Source of the DNA: Conexibacter sp. CPCC 205762
GTDB taxonomy: Bacteria; Actinomycetota; Thermoleophilia; Solirubrobacterales; Solirubrobacteraceae
Assembly: GCF_030646155.1 (NCBI RefSeq)
Contig: NZ_JAUTDN010000003.1
Coordinates: 186,001-250,000, forward strand
Reading direction: 5' to 3'
Length of the DNA stretch: 64,000 bases
Of the stretch, positions 35,622-44,043 are shown piece after piece. The notes beneath the pieces were generated by a model. The model saw only the letters and a program-made list of their open reading frames with translations, was not told the DNA's origin and ran no database searches. The position numbers were made by a program, and so were the translations under genes. Positions within the stretch are counted from its first letter, which is position 1. Every line of letters begins with the position of its first letter.

Positions 35622-36280
35622 TCCTTCGCGCGCTTTCGCTTCCCGCGCGCGATCCCGTCGAGCAGTATCGAGAGGTACTGCTCGGCGATCTCCTGCGCGC
35701 TCTGGGATCCGCCCGGTCTGTACCAGCGGGCGACCGTCCACAGCGTCGCGCGGATGAAGCGGTAGGTCAGACCGGGCTCCAGCGAGCGGCGGAACTCGCC
35801 CTCCTCGACCCCGCGCTGGAGCACGCCGACCCACGCCTGCTCGAACCGTCTGCCGGCGTCGGCGAGGTAGGCGAAGCGCTCCAGCTGCGCCAGGTGGCGG
35901 CCGTCGTTCTGGTAGATGACGATCGCCTCCTGGTGCTGCTCCATCGCCAGCAGCGAGGCGGTCGCGAGCGCCTCGAAGGTCTCGCGCGCGGACCCGTCGG
36001 CGGCGACGATCTCGTCGTAGCGGCCGAGGATCTCGTCGAGGAAGGCGCTCAGGATCGCGTCGGCGATCGCCTCCTTGGAGCGGAAGTGGTGGTAGAGGCT
36101 GCCGGAGAGGATCCCAGCGGCGTCGGCGATGTCGCGCACGGTCGTCGCGTTGTAGCCGTCGCGCGCGAACAGGCCCGCGGCGAGCTGGAGCACCTCAGCC
36201 TGGCGCTGCGATTCGGCGCCGCGGCCGTTTCTGGCCGCCGTCGCCCCCTGTGCGGCCGATTGCTTGCTTCTCCGGGCCAT
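35618..36280 (-). CDS. kstR2: KstR2-type TetR repressor
   Basis: A 220-residue regulator. After a ~25-residue basic lead, the HTH domain reads QLAAGLFARDGYNATTVRDI and AAGILSGSLYHHFRSKEAI. The ligand domain has EAIVIYQNDGRHLAQLERFA and YRFIRATLWTVARWYRPGG, as in M. tuberculosis KstR2 (Rv3557c), which is released by HIP-CoA. It is divergent from fadD3, the HIP-CoA-forming ligase gene, with operator 6 between them, so the inducer-making enzyme and its sensor are coupled. ATG 36280 follows TTCTCC-rich sequence on the plus strand, i.e. GGAGAAG as ribosome-binding site. Confidence 0.88.
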   Translation of the reverse strand: MARRSKQSAAQGATAARNGRGAESQRQAEVLQLAAGLFARDGYNATTVRDIADAAGILSGSLYHHFRSKEAIADAILSAFLDEILGRYDEIVAADGSARETFEALATASLLAMEQHQEAIVIYQNDGRHLAQLERFAYLADAGRRFEQAWVGVLQRGVEEGEFRRSLEPGLTYRFIRATLWTVARWYRPGGSQSAQEIAEQYLSILLDGIARGKRKRAKD

Positions 36281-36350
36281 GGCGGGAACTCTACGGGCTG
36301 CGGCGGCCGGCCCGGAGTTTCCCCCGCGCAGCTGCCGGGCGGTGTAATCT

Positions 36351-36368
36351 ACCAAGCACTTGCTTGTT
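36351..36368. promoter_or_regulatory. KstR2-like operator 6 (kstR2 / fadD3)
   Basis: ACCAAGC-ACTT-GCTTGTT, left arm perfect, right arm with one change. It lies between divergent kstR2 (-) and fadD3 (+), 27 bases before the fadD3 start. Confidence 0.85.
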
Positions 36369-36394
36369 TGTCGGACGCCGCAAGGAGGAGAGCA

Positions 36395-37984
36395 GTGAGC
36401 GAGACAATCCCCGGCCTCGTGCGCGACGCCGCGCGCCGCTTCGGCGCGCGCGAGGCGCTCGTCGACGGCGACGTGCGCCTCACCTACGCGCAGCTGGCGG
36501 AGCAGGTCGAGCTGGTCGCGCGCGGGCTGATCGCCTGCGGCGTCGAGCCCGGCGACCGCGTCTGCGTGTGGGCGCCGAACACGCGCCACTGGGTGATCGC
36601 CGCGCTCGCGGCGCAGAGCGCCGGGGCGGCGCTGGTCCCGCTCAACACCCGCTTCCTCGGCGCGGAGGCGCTCGACGTGCTGGCGCGCACGCGCAGCCGC
36701 GCGCTGTTCGCGCCCGACGCGTTCCTCGGCCGCGACCCGCTCGCGCTGCTGCGCGACGCCGCCGAGGGCGAGCTCGCCACCGCGCTGCCGGCGCTGGATA
36801 CGATCGTCCGGATCCCGCTGGAGGGGCCGCGCGACGACGCCGGCATCGCCTGGGACGAGCTGCTCGCGCGCGCCGAGCAGGTCCCGGCGGAGACGGCGCG
36901 CGAGCGGGCCGCCGCGGTCGGCCCCGACGACGTCGCCGACATCCTCTTCACCTCCGGCACGACCGGCCGCCCGAAGGGCGCGATGTCCTCGCATCGGCAG
37001 ACGCTCGCGGTCGCGGAGGCGTGGGCCGCGCACGGCGAGGTCGGCGCGGACGACCGCTACCTCGTGATCAGCCCCTTCTTCCACTCGTTCGGCTACAAGG
37101 CCGGCTTCGTCGTCTGCTTCCTGCACGGCGCCTGCGTCGTGCCGGCGCTGACCTTCGACGTGGAGGAGACGCTCGCGGCGATCGAGCGCGAGCGGATCAC
37201 GATCGTCCCCGGCCCGCCGACGATCTTCCAGACGCTGCTGGCGCACCCGCGCCGCGACGAGCACGAGCTGTCGTCGCTGCGGCTGGCGGTGACCGGCTCG
37301 GCGATGGTGCCGGTCGCGCTCGTCGAGCGGATGCGCGACGAGCTGACGTTCGACGCCGTCCTGACCGCCTACGGCCTGACCGAGGCGGTCGTCGCGACGA
37401 TGTGCCACGGCGACGACGCGCCCGAGACGATCTCGCGCACGGCCGGCGTCGCGACCGCCGGCTTCGAGCTGCGGATCGCCGACGCCGAGGGCCGCCCGCT
37501 GCCGGCCGGCGAGGACGGCGAGGTGCAGCTGCGCGGCCCCAACACGATGCTCGGGTACCTCGACGACCCGGCGGCGACCGCGGCCGCGATCGACGCCGAC
37601 GGCTGGCTGCGCACCGGCGACGTCGGCCACGTCGACGAGCGCGGCTACCTGACGATCACCGACCGCCTCAAGGACATGTTCACCGTCGGCGGCTTCAACG
37701 TCTACCCGGCCGAGATCGAGAACGAGCTGGCGCGGCTGGAGGAGGTCGTCGCCGGCGCCGTCGTCGGCGTGCCCGACGAGCGCCTCGGCGAGGTCGGCGC
37801 CGCGTACCTGATCGGCACGCCCGGCCACGCGCTGACCGAGGAGGGCGTGATCGCCCACTGCCGCGCGCGGCTGGCCAACTACAAGGTGCCGCGGCGCGTC
37901 GTCTTCGTCGAGGAGCTGCCGCGCAACGCCGCCGGCAAGGTGCTCAAGCAGGAGCTGCGCAGACAGGCGCTGGCGGCGCGCTGA
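36395..37984 (+). CDS. fadD3: FadD3, HIP-CoA synthetase
   Basis: A 529-residue ATP-dependent acyl-CoA ligase starting at GTG 36395 with AAGGAGGAG just upstream. ATP motif ILFTSGTTGRPKGAM, then SPFFHSFGYKAG, AYGLTEAVV, RTGDVGHVD, GGFNVYPAEIENEL and the catalytic Lys in LPRNAAGKVLK. FFHSFGYKAG, PGPPTIFQTLL and the overall layout agree with M. tuberculosis FadD3 (Rv3561), which activates the steroid C/D-ring acid HIP and commits it to degradation. Single-gene unit under operator 6. Confidence 0.9.
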   Translation: MSETIPGLVRDAARRFGAREALVDGDVRLTYAQLAEQVELVARGLIACGVEPGDRVCVWAPNTRHWVIAALAAQSAGAALVPLNTRFLGAEALDVLARTRSRALFAPDAFLGRDPLALLRDAAEGELATALPALDTIVRIPLEGPRDDAGIAWDELLARAEQVPAETARERAAAVGPDDVADILFTSGTTGRPKGAMSSHRQTLAVAEAWAAHGEVGADDRYLVISPFFHSFGYKAGFVVCFLHGACVVPALTFDVEETLAAIERERITIVPGPPTIFQTLLAHPRRDEHELSSLRLAVTGSAMVPVALVERMRDELTFDAVLTAYGLTEAVVATMCHGDDAPETISRTAGVATAGFELRIADAEGRPLPAGEDGEVQLRGPNTMLGYLDDPAATAAAIDADGWLRTGDVGHVDERGYLTITDRLKDMFTVGGFNVYPAEIENELARLEEVVAGAVVGVPDERLGEVGAAYLIGTPGHALTEEGVIAHCRARLANYKVPRRVVFVEELPRNAAGKVLKQELRRQALAAR

Positions 37985-38014
37985 GCGGCCGCGACCGGCC
38001 GGGCCGCATTCGCC

Positions 38015-39403
38015 TCACGTTCTGACGAGCACCACACCCCGACGAGGATGCGCGACATCATTGACATCGAGCGTCGCGCCGATCTCAACGAGACTCATCG
38101 ACTGCTCGTCGCGCCACACTCCGCGCAGCGATGCGGGAACGGGGACGTAAGACTGCTGCCGCACCGCTCGGTTCACGACGACGATGAACTTGCCTTCCCG
38201 AGCGTAGACGAGAGAAGCCGACGAACGCTCGAGAATCTCCCATCTCTCCGGTGTCTGCCCGATCGAATCGAGCAGGCGCTCAAGTCGAGCTGACGTGAGC
38301 TTGACGTTTTTGATCGCAACCTCACCCTCGGCGATGTTCGAGCGGAGGGCCGCGTCAATGAGGTCCAACGCCGCATGTTCGTCGCCCATGCGCCGTTTGA
38401 GCCACGACCATGACAGGAGCGCCACGCTGATACGTCTCTGCTCGCCGCTCGCTCGCGCGAACTCGACCGCGCGGCGGAACGAATCATCCGCCGCAGCGAG
38501 GTGTCCACTCTTGATCTGAACCTGTCCGAGCGTCGTGAACACAGACGCGCGCTGTGGCAGATCCATAGTCGCGGGCGCCTCGACAAGTTCACGTGCCAGC
38601 TTCTCGGCCTCCACCATCGATGCGCCCTTTCGCTCGAGCATCCCGTTCACGAGCGTGGTGAGGATCTGGGCGTACCCGAAGTCGTCCCGCACGTCACGCG
38701 CGATCGCGGCCGCTTCCTTGAGAATCTGCTCGGAAGGAATGCCCCCACTCATCACACCGAGCAAATGTCCGGAGATCGCGGTCATCTGGTCGGTTCCCTT
38801 GGCATCCCAGACACGCATGAAGCATCTGCGCGCCGTGGCTTCGTCGCCTCTGGCGTACGCGTAACGCCCTTCAGCGTAGGCCAACTCAGTCGCGTACGCA
38901 GCCATCACCGGCTGACGGAGCAGTTCGATTGCAGCATCCAGGTCAGCGAACCGCTGCACATGCGCAGCCGCTGTTGCGAGCCCGGCCGCGCGTCTGGCCG
39001 CATCGTCCGAGTCGACCGGGATCAGGTGATAGGCCGCACGCCACTGCGAGATACGCGCGCCTCGGCTCGCCCAGTCCGAAGCCGCATCGCTCTCGTGTGC
39101 GAAACGGCGACCGAGCAACTCGGAACTGCGAGCGAATACGTCGGTTTCTCGCAACGGCGCGAGCAATACCGCCCGCGCCGCCTCCTCCACGCGCCAGTTG
39201 TGCCCCTCCGTAAGCCGCACGAATGGCAGTTGCTTCACGCACTCGACCAGCGCATGCGACCGACCGTTGTGCCCATCCAGCTCGAGCAGTTCCACTGCCA
39301 GCTGATCGTCTACCCAATGCGGGACAGCGCACAACGCTGCAGCCCGCAGCACTTCAACCCCGATGAAGCCGGCAAGCGCGCCGAGCGACGCTTCCTCGCT
39401 CAT
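38015..39403 (-). CDS. Winged-helix plus TPR protein, partner of the HD protein
   Basis: A 462-residue protein I cannot assign to a named family. Residues ~1-100 look like the winged-helix module that follows the NTPase in STAND proteins (LPFVRLTEGHNWRVEEAARA). Residues ~110-390 are helical repeats of TPR type (YAEGRYAYARGDEATARRCF, RASVFTTLGQVQIKSGHLAA, ALLSWSWLKRRMGDEHAALD). The last ~70 residues are beta-rich (KFIVVVNRAVRQQSYVPVPA). ATG 39403 overlaps the stop of the HD gene by 4 nt, so both are one unit. Base composition is visibly lower in GC than the neighbours and codons are less biased, suggesting transfer. It would be the sensor half of a split STAND system. Confidence 0.75.
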   Translation of the reverse strand: MSEEASLGALAGFIGVEVLRAAALCAVPHWVDDQLAVELLELDGHNGRSHALVECVKQLPFVRLTEGHNWRVEEAARAVLLAPLRETDVFARSSELLGRRFAHESDAASDWASRGARISQWRAAYHLIPVDSDDAARRAAGLATAAAHVQRFADLDAAIELLRQPVMAAYATELAYAEGRYAYARGDEATARRCFMRVWDAKGTDQMTAISGHLLGVMSGGIPSEQILKEAAAIARDVRDDFGYAQILTTLVNGMLERKGASMVEAEKLARELVEAPATMDLPQRASVFTTLGQVQIKSGHLAAADDSFRRAVEFARASGEQRRISVALLSWSWLKRRMGDEHAALDLIDAALRSNIAEGEVAIKNVKLTSARLERLLDSIGQTPERWEILERSSASLVYAREGKFIVVVNRAVRQQSYVPVPASLRGVWRDEQSMSLVEIGATLDVNDVAHPRRGVVLVRT

Positions 39404-41031
39404 ATCGTCTCCTGCACGATCGCCTGCTTCACACGGCAGAGCATGTCGTAGACGATGGCTCCGGGCGCGCCATCAGTAAGACGCATCAGCCGCTCAGCCT
39501 CTCTGTCGGCCACCTCCGACGGCAAGCCAAGCACCCGATGCAAGTGACTGCTCACGTGCTTGTGTTTGAACAACTTAATCCGGCGAGCCCTAGCGACGTC
39601 TGGCAGATCGAGCTCACGATCGTCGATGACGAGCGCGAAACCCGAACCCCTCTCACTCAACCGGTCGAGCAGCTCTCGGCACCACGCTCGCGATTCGTCT
39701 GTGGCCCGGCTCGGTGCCTGCAGGACGAGCGCCATCTTCCCAGCGGCGACCGCATCGAGCAACACCTCAACCAGATCGGCGGCGTCGCCTTGCGGCGCCG
39801 GCTCGTTGGGATACAACCCGGACAGCGCGTCGCTCACCAGTTCGGACAGGTCGCGCACGTCGTGCCCCACACGCTGCGTGAAATCGACGTGCAATAGCAC
39901 CACGCTTTCCGCTCTCCCCAGCGCGAGCGTCCAATGCAGAAGATACGAGAGGTCGGTCTTGTCGTCGCCTCGCAGCCCGATTATGCCGAGTTGGTTCGAG
40001 CGGAGTCGGACGGCGTCCTTGATCCAGTCGCGGACCTCTGTCCGCGCCACCAAACGCTCCTGCGTCAGTTCCACCTGGAGGTGTTCGCGCGCCGCCTGCG
40101 GCAGAGGGCGATAGACGGGGCCTCTGACCATTTCCGTCTCGAACTCAAGCATATCGCTCCACTCGAGCCGTCCGTCGAACTGCTCCTGCAGGATCGGGTT
40201 CGTGCGTGCGATCTGTTTCAGCAGTCGACGCCCGAGCCACTCCTGGAGCGAGTCCACGTCTTCGCCGCTGTCCTCCGGAAGGCTGAACCGCAAGCGAATC
40301 TGACGTCTGTTCGACGGGACGCCGTGACGGATGTCGACGACGCTGATGTAGTGATGGAGGTGGTAGTGGAGTTGCCCGATGCTCGAGAGATCGGCAAAAT
40401 CCTCGCGCCAGAGGTCGTCGACGCGCGTCTTGTGCAGGTCCAGTTCGTCGCCCATCAGCAGCAGTGCCGCGACGCCCTCCAATCGAAGCGACTCGTTGCT
40501 CGGTCGAAGATCACGCGTTCTCAACTCTGCGATCGCATCGTCGAAGAACTCGCTCCCATGGGACTCGGCCACGATCGAGATCGCTTCCAGAAACGGCGAA
40601 CTCGATGGCAGCCCGATCTCGTACTGATCCCGCTCGTGCACGAGCGTTCGATCAACGATCAGCTCGCGTGACTGCCGTGGGTGCCGCCTACGCACGTGGT
40701 TCCAGTCGCTCGAACGCATCGCATCCAGCCCTCGACCGTCGACCTTCCCGACCTGCATGCCAAGGTCGTGGAGATAGCAGGCGGCGAGCAAGACGAACAG
40801 CTCGTCGCGCGTCAGCAGATCGGTGCCGATGGCCCTGCCGAGCAGGCCAATGATACGGCGCGAATGCCCTTCGGGGGTGTGGTCCGTGAACCACGTCAGC
40901 AGCACCGGATCCCAGTTCTTCCGCTGAGCGGCACGGATCTTCGCGAGGTCGATGTCGAGATCTGCCTCGCGCGCTCCTCCAGAGTCCATGCAGAGCGCCT
41001 TCAGCCGCTCCTCGAGCATCGGTTCAGTCAC
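39400..41031 (-). CDS. HD-domain protein with degenerate STAND-like P-loop module
   Basis: A 543-residue protein started at GTG 41031 (TGGAGGGG 4-5 nt upstream; ATG 41073 has no good site). Residues ~40-210 carry an HD phosphohydrolase pattern: GHSRRI (His56), CYLHDLG (His88-Asp89), AESHGS (His158), LLMGDELDLH (Asp195). It resembles HD domains fused to effectors in conflict systems. Residues ~345-500 look like a STAND NTPase: LGIIGLRGDDKTDLSYLL has the Walker A frame with Gly replaced by Asp; the expected Walker B (MALVLQAPSRA) lacks Asp. ATP hydrolysis is therefore doubtful. The winged-helix and TPR part is a separate overlapping gene (38015-39403). Lower GC than neighbours; no steroid operator. 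Function unknown. Confidence 0.75.
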   Translation of the reverse strand: MTEPMLEERLKALCMDSGGAREADLDIDLAKIRAAQRKNWDPVLLTWFTDHTPEGHSRRIIGLLGRAIGTDLLTRDELFVLLAACYLHDLGMQVGKVDGRGLDAMRSSDWNHVRRRHPRQSRELIVDRTLVHERDQYEIGLPSSSPFLEAISIVAESHGSEFFDDAIAELRTRDLRPSNESLRLEGVAALLLMGDELDLHKTRVDDLWREDFADLSSIGQLHYHLHHYISVVDIRHGVPSNRRQIRLRFSLPEDSGEDVDSLQEWLGRRLLKQIARTNPILQEQFDGRLEWSDMLEFETEMVRGPVYRPLPQAAREHLQVELTQERLVARTEVRDWIKDAVRLRSNQLGIIGLRGDDKTDLSYLLHWTLALGRAESVVLLHVDFTQRVGHDVRDLSELVSDALSGLYPNEPAPQGDAADLVEVLLDAVAAGKMALVLQAPSRATDESRAWCRELLDRLSERGSGFALVIDDRELDLPDVARARRIKLFKHKHVSSHLHRVLGLPSEVADREAERLMRLTDGAPGAIVYDMLCRVKQAIVQETI

Positions 41032-41121
41032 TCGCCCCTCCAGCTTGCCGCACCCTGTTCTGGATTCTTGCATGCGATTTCAGCGCTCCGCGCCACTACG
41101 CCGGTCGGTAGCCTCGCTCAG

Positions 41122-41880
41122 ATGGACCGACGGCGGCGAGCAGGCGGCGTGACGGCCGCGCTCGCCGCGGGCGCGCTCGCGCTCGGCGGCTGCGGCGGCG
41201 GCAGCGGCGACGAGGGCCGCGCCGGCACGCCGCCGACCGGCTCGACGGCGACCCAGCCGCCGGCCGCCACGCTGCCCGGCAGCCCGCCGCTGCGGCGCTA
41301 CCGGCCGCCCGCGATCCCGCTCGACCGCGGCTCCGGCGCGGCGATCGGCGGCACCGTGCGGCTGGTCTACACGACCTCGACGTTCAGACAGGTGCCGCGC
41401 GACTTCGTCACCGGCGGGATCCCGATCGGGACGAGAGCGGGCGATTGCGAGGTGCCGGCGATCACGCCGGCGATGCGCGTGCAGCTGCAGGCGGCGGTGG
41501 AGCGTCAGACGCCGGACGGGGAGGTCGATCCGCTGACGCCGCTCGACGTGCTCGTCGCCGACTGCGGCGACGAGGGCCGCTGGGCGATGGTGACGTGGGT
41601 GCAGCACCGCGGCAGAGCGGACACCTCCTGGGTCGACGAGCTGCGCGACGAGGGCGGCGGCATCTGGAGCGGCACCGCCCGCGGCGTCCAGCCCGGCTGC
41701 CGGATGCCGCGCGCCGCGGCGGCGGCATGGCAGCTCGACGTCACCGTCTGCCCGCCGAAGCCGCGGCCGAGAGCCGCGCCGCAGCCGAGACCGGCGCCGC
41801 GGATCCCCGGCGAGCCGCGCGACCCGCGCCGCAGAGGCGGGCCGCTGCAGGGCCTCCCGCCCGGCAGCTCGCGGGCGTAG
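41122..41880 (+). CDS. Putative lipoprotein, unknown function
   Basis: A 252-residue protein with a basic start (MDRRRRAGG), hydrophobic core and lipobox LGGC near residue 25, then a Pro/Thr-rich linker. The folded part (residues ~65-205) has four cysteines (AGDCEVPAI, VADCGDEG, QPGCRMPR, VTVCPPKP) that may form disulfides, and WAMVTWVQHRG. The tail is Pro/Arg-rich. TAGCCT (41109-41114) 7 bases before the ATG predicts a leaderless mRNA. I recognise no family. It returns to the high-GC composition right after the HD/TPR insertion. Confidence 0.72.
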   Translation: MDRRRRAGGVTAALAAGALALGGCGGGSGDEGRAGTPPTGSTATQPPAATLPGSPPLRRYRPPAIPLDRGSGAAIGGTVRLVYTTSTFRQVPRDFVTGGIPIGTRAGDCEVPAITPAMRVQLQAAVERQTPDGEVDPLTPLDVLVADCGDEGRWAMVTWVQHRGRADTSWVDELRDEGGGIWSGTARGVQPGCRMPRAAAAAWQLDVTVCPPKPRPRAAPQPRPAPRIPGEPRDPRRRGGPLQGLPPGSSRA

Positions 41881-41920
41881 CGCCCGCGCGCCGCGGCCGC
41901 CGACCGCGCGCCCGTCGCGC

Positions 41921-43156
41921 TTACGACAGCCGCTGCACGACCATCGCCATCCCCTGGCCGCCGCCGACGCACATCGTCTCCAGCCCGATCTCGAGGTCGT
42001 CGTCCTCGAGCATGTGCAGCAGCGTCGTCATGATCCGCGCGCCGGTCATCCCGAACGGGTGGCCGAGCGCGATCGCGCCGCCGCGCACGTTGAGGCGGTC
42101 GTGGTCGATCCCGAGCCGCTCCGCGCTCGGCAGCACCTGCGCGGCGAACGCCTCGTTGATCTCGACGCGGTCGACGTCGGCGATCGTCATGCCGGCGCGC
42201 GCGAGCGCCCGCTCGCTCGCCGCCACCGGCCCGAGCCCCATGATCTCCGGGTCCAGCGCGGAGACGCCGGAGGCGACGATCAGCGCCAGCGGCGTCAGCT
42301 CGTGGCGGCGCGCGAAGGCGCCGCTGGTGACGACGACCGCGGCGGCGCCGTCGTTGAGCGGGCAGGCGTTGCCGGCGGTGACGCGGCCGTCGGGCCGGAA
42401 GGCCGGTCTGAGGCCGGCGAGCTTCTCCGCGGTCGTGCCGGCGCGCGGGCAGTCGTCGGCGCTGACGCCGGTGCCGTCCGGCGTCGTGACCGGGACGATC
42501 TCGCGCGCGAACAGGCCGGCCGCCTGCGCCTCCACCGCGCGCTGCTGCGAGCGCGCCGCCCACGCGTCCATCGCCGCGCGCGTGACGCCGGCGTGCTCGG
42601 CGACGTTCTCGGCCGTCTCGCCCATCGCGACGTAGGCGTCAGGCAGGCCGACGGCCGGCTGCCAATCGCCGGCGCCGCCCTGGGCGCGCCGCTCGGTGCG
42701 GGCGTGGGCGGCGTCGAAGCGCGGGTTCTTCGTCGCCGGCATGCCGTCGGCCTTGCCGCGCTCGTAGCGGCTGACGGCCTCGACGCCGGCGGCGACGAAG
42801 CAGTCGCCCTCGCCGGCTCGGATCGCGTGCGCGGCCATCCGGATCGTCTGCAGCGAGGAGGAGCAATAGCGGTTGACGGTCACGCCGGGGACGGTCCGAA
42901 GGCCGGCCAGCAGCGCGACGACGCGAGCGATGTTGTAGCCCTGCTCGCCGGCCGGCTGGCCGCAGCCGAGCAGTAGGTCCTCGACCTCGGCGGCGGCGAT
43001 CTGCGGCACTCTCGCGAGCGCGGCGGTGACGGCGAGCGCGGCGAGGTCGTCGGCCCGCATCGCCGTCAGCGAGCCCTTGAAGGCGCGGCCGATCGGCGTG
43101 CGCGCGGCGCTGACGATGACGGCGTCGGTGTCGGCGAGGGCGGAGAGCGCGCTCAT
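41921..43156 (-). CDS. Thiolase (acetyl-CoA acyltransferase)
   Basis: A 411-residue thiolase: nucleophilic Cys98 in VNRYCSSSLQTI, NEAFAAQVLPS, GHPFGMTGARI and the second Cys in MCVGGGQGMAMVV. It differs from FadA6 (NRYCSSS instead of DRQCGSS) and belongs to the trifunctional/beta-oxidation-type group. It overlaps the MaoC hydratase gene by 4 nt and is under operator 7. A hydratase plus thiolase pair would serve side-chain or late acyl-chain beta-oxidation in the steroid pathway. Confidence 0.92.
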   Translation of the reverse strand: MSALSALADTDAVIVSAARTPIGRAFKGSLTAMRADDLAALAVTAALARVPQIAAAEVEDLLLGCGQPAGEQGYNIARVVALLAGLRTVPGVTVNRYCSSSLQTIRMAAHAIRAGEGDCFVAAGVEAVSRYERGKADGMPATKNPRFDAAHARTERRAQGGAGDWQPAVGLPDAYVAMGETAENVAEHAGVTRAAMDAWAARSQQRAVEAQAAGLFAREIVPVTTPDGTGVSADDCPRAGTTAEKLAGLRPAFRPDGRVTAGNACPLNDGAAAVVVTSGAFARRHELTPLALIVASGVSALDPEIMGLGPVAASERALARAGMTIADVDRVEINEAFAAQVLPSAERLGIDHDRLNVRGGAIALGHPFGMTGARIMTTLLHMLEDDDLEIGLETMCVGGGQGMAMVVQRLS

Positions 43157-43971
43157 GCGAACCGCACCGCGCCGCCGCTCAGCACGTCACCGCGCTCGGT
43201 CGCGGCGGCGAAGCGCAGCGGCCCGTCGTCGCCGTCGGGCTCCCACGTCCGCAGCGCGATCGTCTCGCCCGGCAGCACCGGCGCGGAGAAGCGGACCGAC
43301 AGCTCGGCGAGGTCGCAGGGGTGCGCGCCGCGCAGGGCGGCCAGCGCGCGCACGACGACGCCGAGCGTGCAGAGGCCGTGGAGGATCGGCCGCGGCTGGC
43401 CGATCGCCCGCGCCGCCGCCGGGTCGATGTGGATCAGGTGGCGGTCGCCGGTGAGGCGGTAGAGCGCCGCCTGGTCGGGGTTCGTCTGCGCGCTGCCGAC
43501 GGCGTCGGGCGCGCGCTCGGGGTCGCGCGCGGCGGAAGGCCCGCGCTCGCCGCCGAAGCCGCCGCTGCCGGGGGCGAAGATCGCGTAGGTGGCGCGGAAC
43601 TGGCGGCAGCCGACCTCGACCTCGAAGACGGCCGCGCCGCCCTTGTCCCAGACGTTCGCGACGCGCGCCGTCAGCTCCAGCCGGCCGGCCGGCGGCAGCG
43701 GCTCGAACAGCTCCAGCCGCTGGGCGCCGTGGAGCGCCTGCGCGACGTCGAAGAGGCCGCGCGCGCCGAGCGCGTCGGGCGCCCACAGGCCGAGCGCGAG
43801 GCCGAAGGTCGGCAGCACGCGCAGGTCGCGCTCGAAGACGAGGTCGAGCCGCGTCGCCGGCGCTCCGACGGCGAGCGCGTAGAGGATCGCGTCGCGCTCG
43901 TCGTAGTCGACGGCGCGACGCCCGAGATCAATGCCGATCGCGGCAGCTGCGTTCACGTCTTCATCCTCCAT
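43153..43971 (-). CDS. MaoC-like (R)-enoyl-CoA hydratase, double hot-dog
   Basis: A 272-residue protein with an N-terminal hot-dog domain (YDERDAILYALAVGAPATRL) and a C-terminal hydratase-2 domain with the catalytic motif DRHLIHIDPAAARAIGQPRP followed by ILHGLCTLGVV (Asp and His). This matches eukaryotic-type MFE-2/HtdY hydratases that hydrate enoyl-CoA to (R)-3-hydroxyacyl-CoA. GAGGAGGAG lies just before ATG 43971. First gene of the two-gene unit with the thiolase; operator 7 lies 39 bases upstream. Confidence 0.9.
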   Translation of the reverse strand: MEDEDVNAAAAIGIDLGRRAVDYDERDAILYALAVGAPATRLDLVFERDLRVLPTFGLALGLWAPDALGARGLFDVAQALHGAQRLELFEPLPPAGRLELTARVANVWDKGGAAVFEVEVGCRQFRATYAIFAPGSGGFGGERGPSAARDPERAPDAVGSAQTNPDQAALYRLTGDRHLIHIDPAAARAIGQPRPILHGLCTLGVVVRALAALRGAHPCDLAELSVRFSAPVLPGETIALRTWEPDGDDGPLRFAAATERGDVLSGGAVRFA

Positions 43972-44009
43972 CTCGCTCTCCTCCTCGCAACGCGAGGCGC
44001 GGCAAATCT

Positions 44010-44027
44010 ACCAAGCGATTGCTTGGT
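44010..44027. promoter_or_regulatory. KstR2-like operator 7 (MaoC-thiolase / SMP-30)
   Basis: ACCAAGC-GATT-GCTTGGT, both arms perfect. It lies just upstream of TAGTGT (44032-44037), the predicted -10 of the leaderless SMP-30 gene, where a bound repressor would block polymerase. Confidence 0.88.
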
Positions 44028-44043
44028 GCGCTAGTGTACCGCC

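Noticed and set aside
36258..36272. A further CTTG-rich half-site (GATTGCTTGCTTC) near kstR2
   Set aside because: It has no left arm and lies in the first codons of kstR2; not counted as a tenth operator.
39524..39545. CCAAGC in the HD gene
   Set aside because: No matching GCTTGG arm at the right distance; it is coding sequence.
38015..41100. Search for insertion-sequence ends, integrase, attachment repeats or tRNA at the edges of the low-GC island
   Set aside because: No terminal inverted repeats, direct repeats or integrase/transposase were found, so it is called an insertion on composition alone.
41881..41920. GC-rich inverted sequence between the lipoprotein and thiolase genes as terminator
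   Set aside because: Arms do not pair well when written out; no convincing hairpin.
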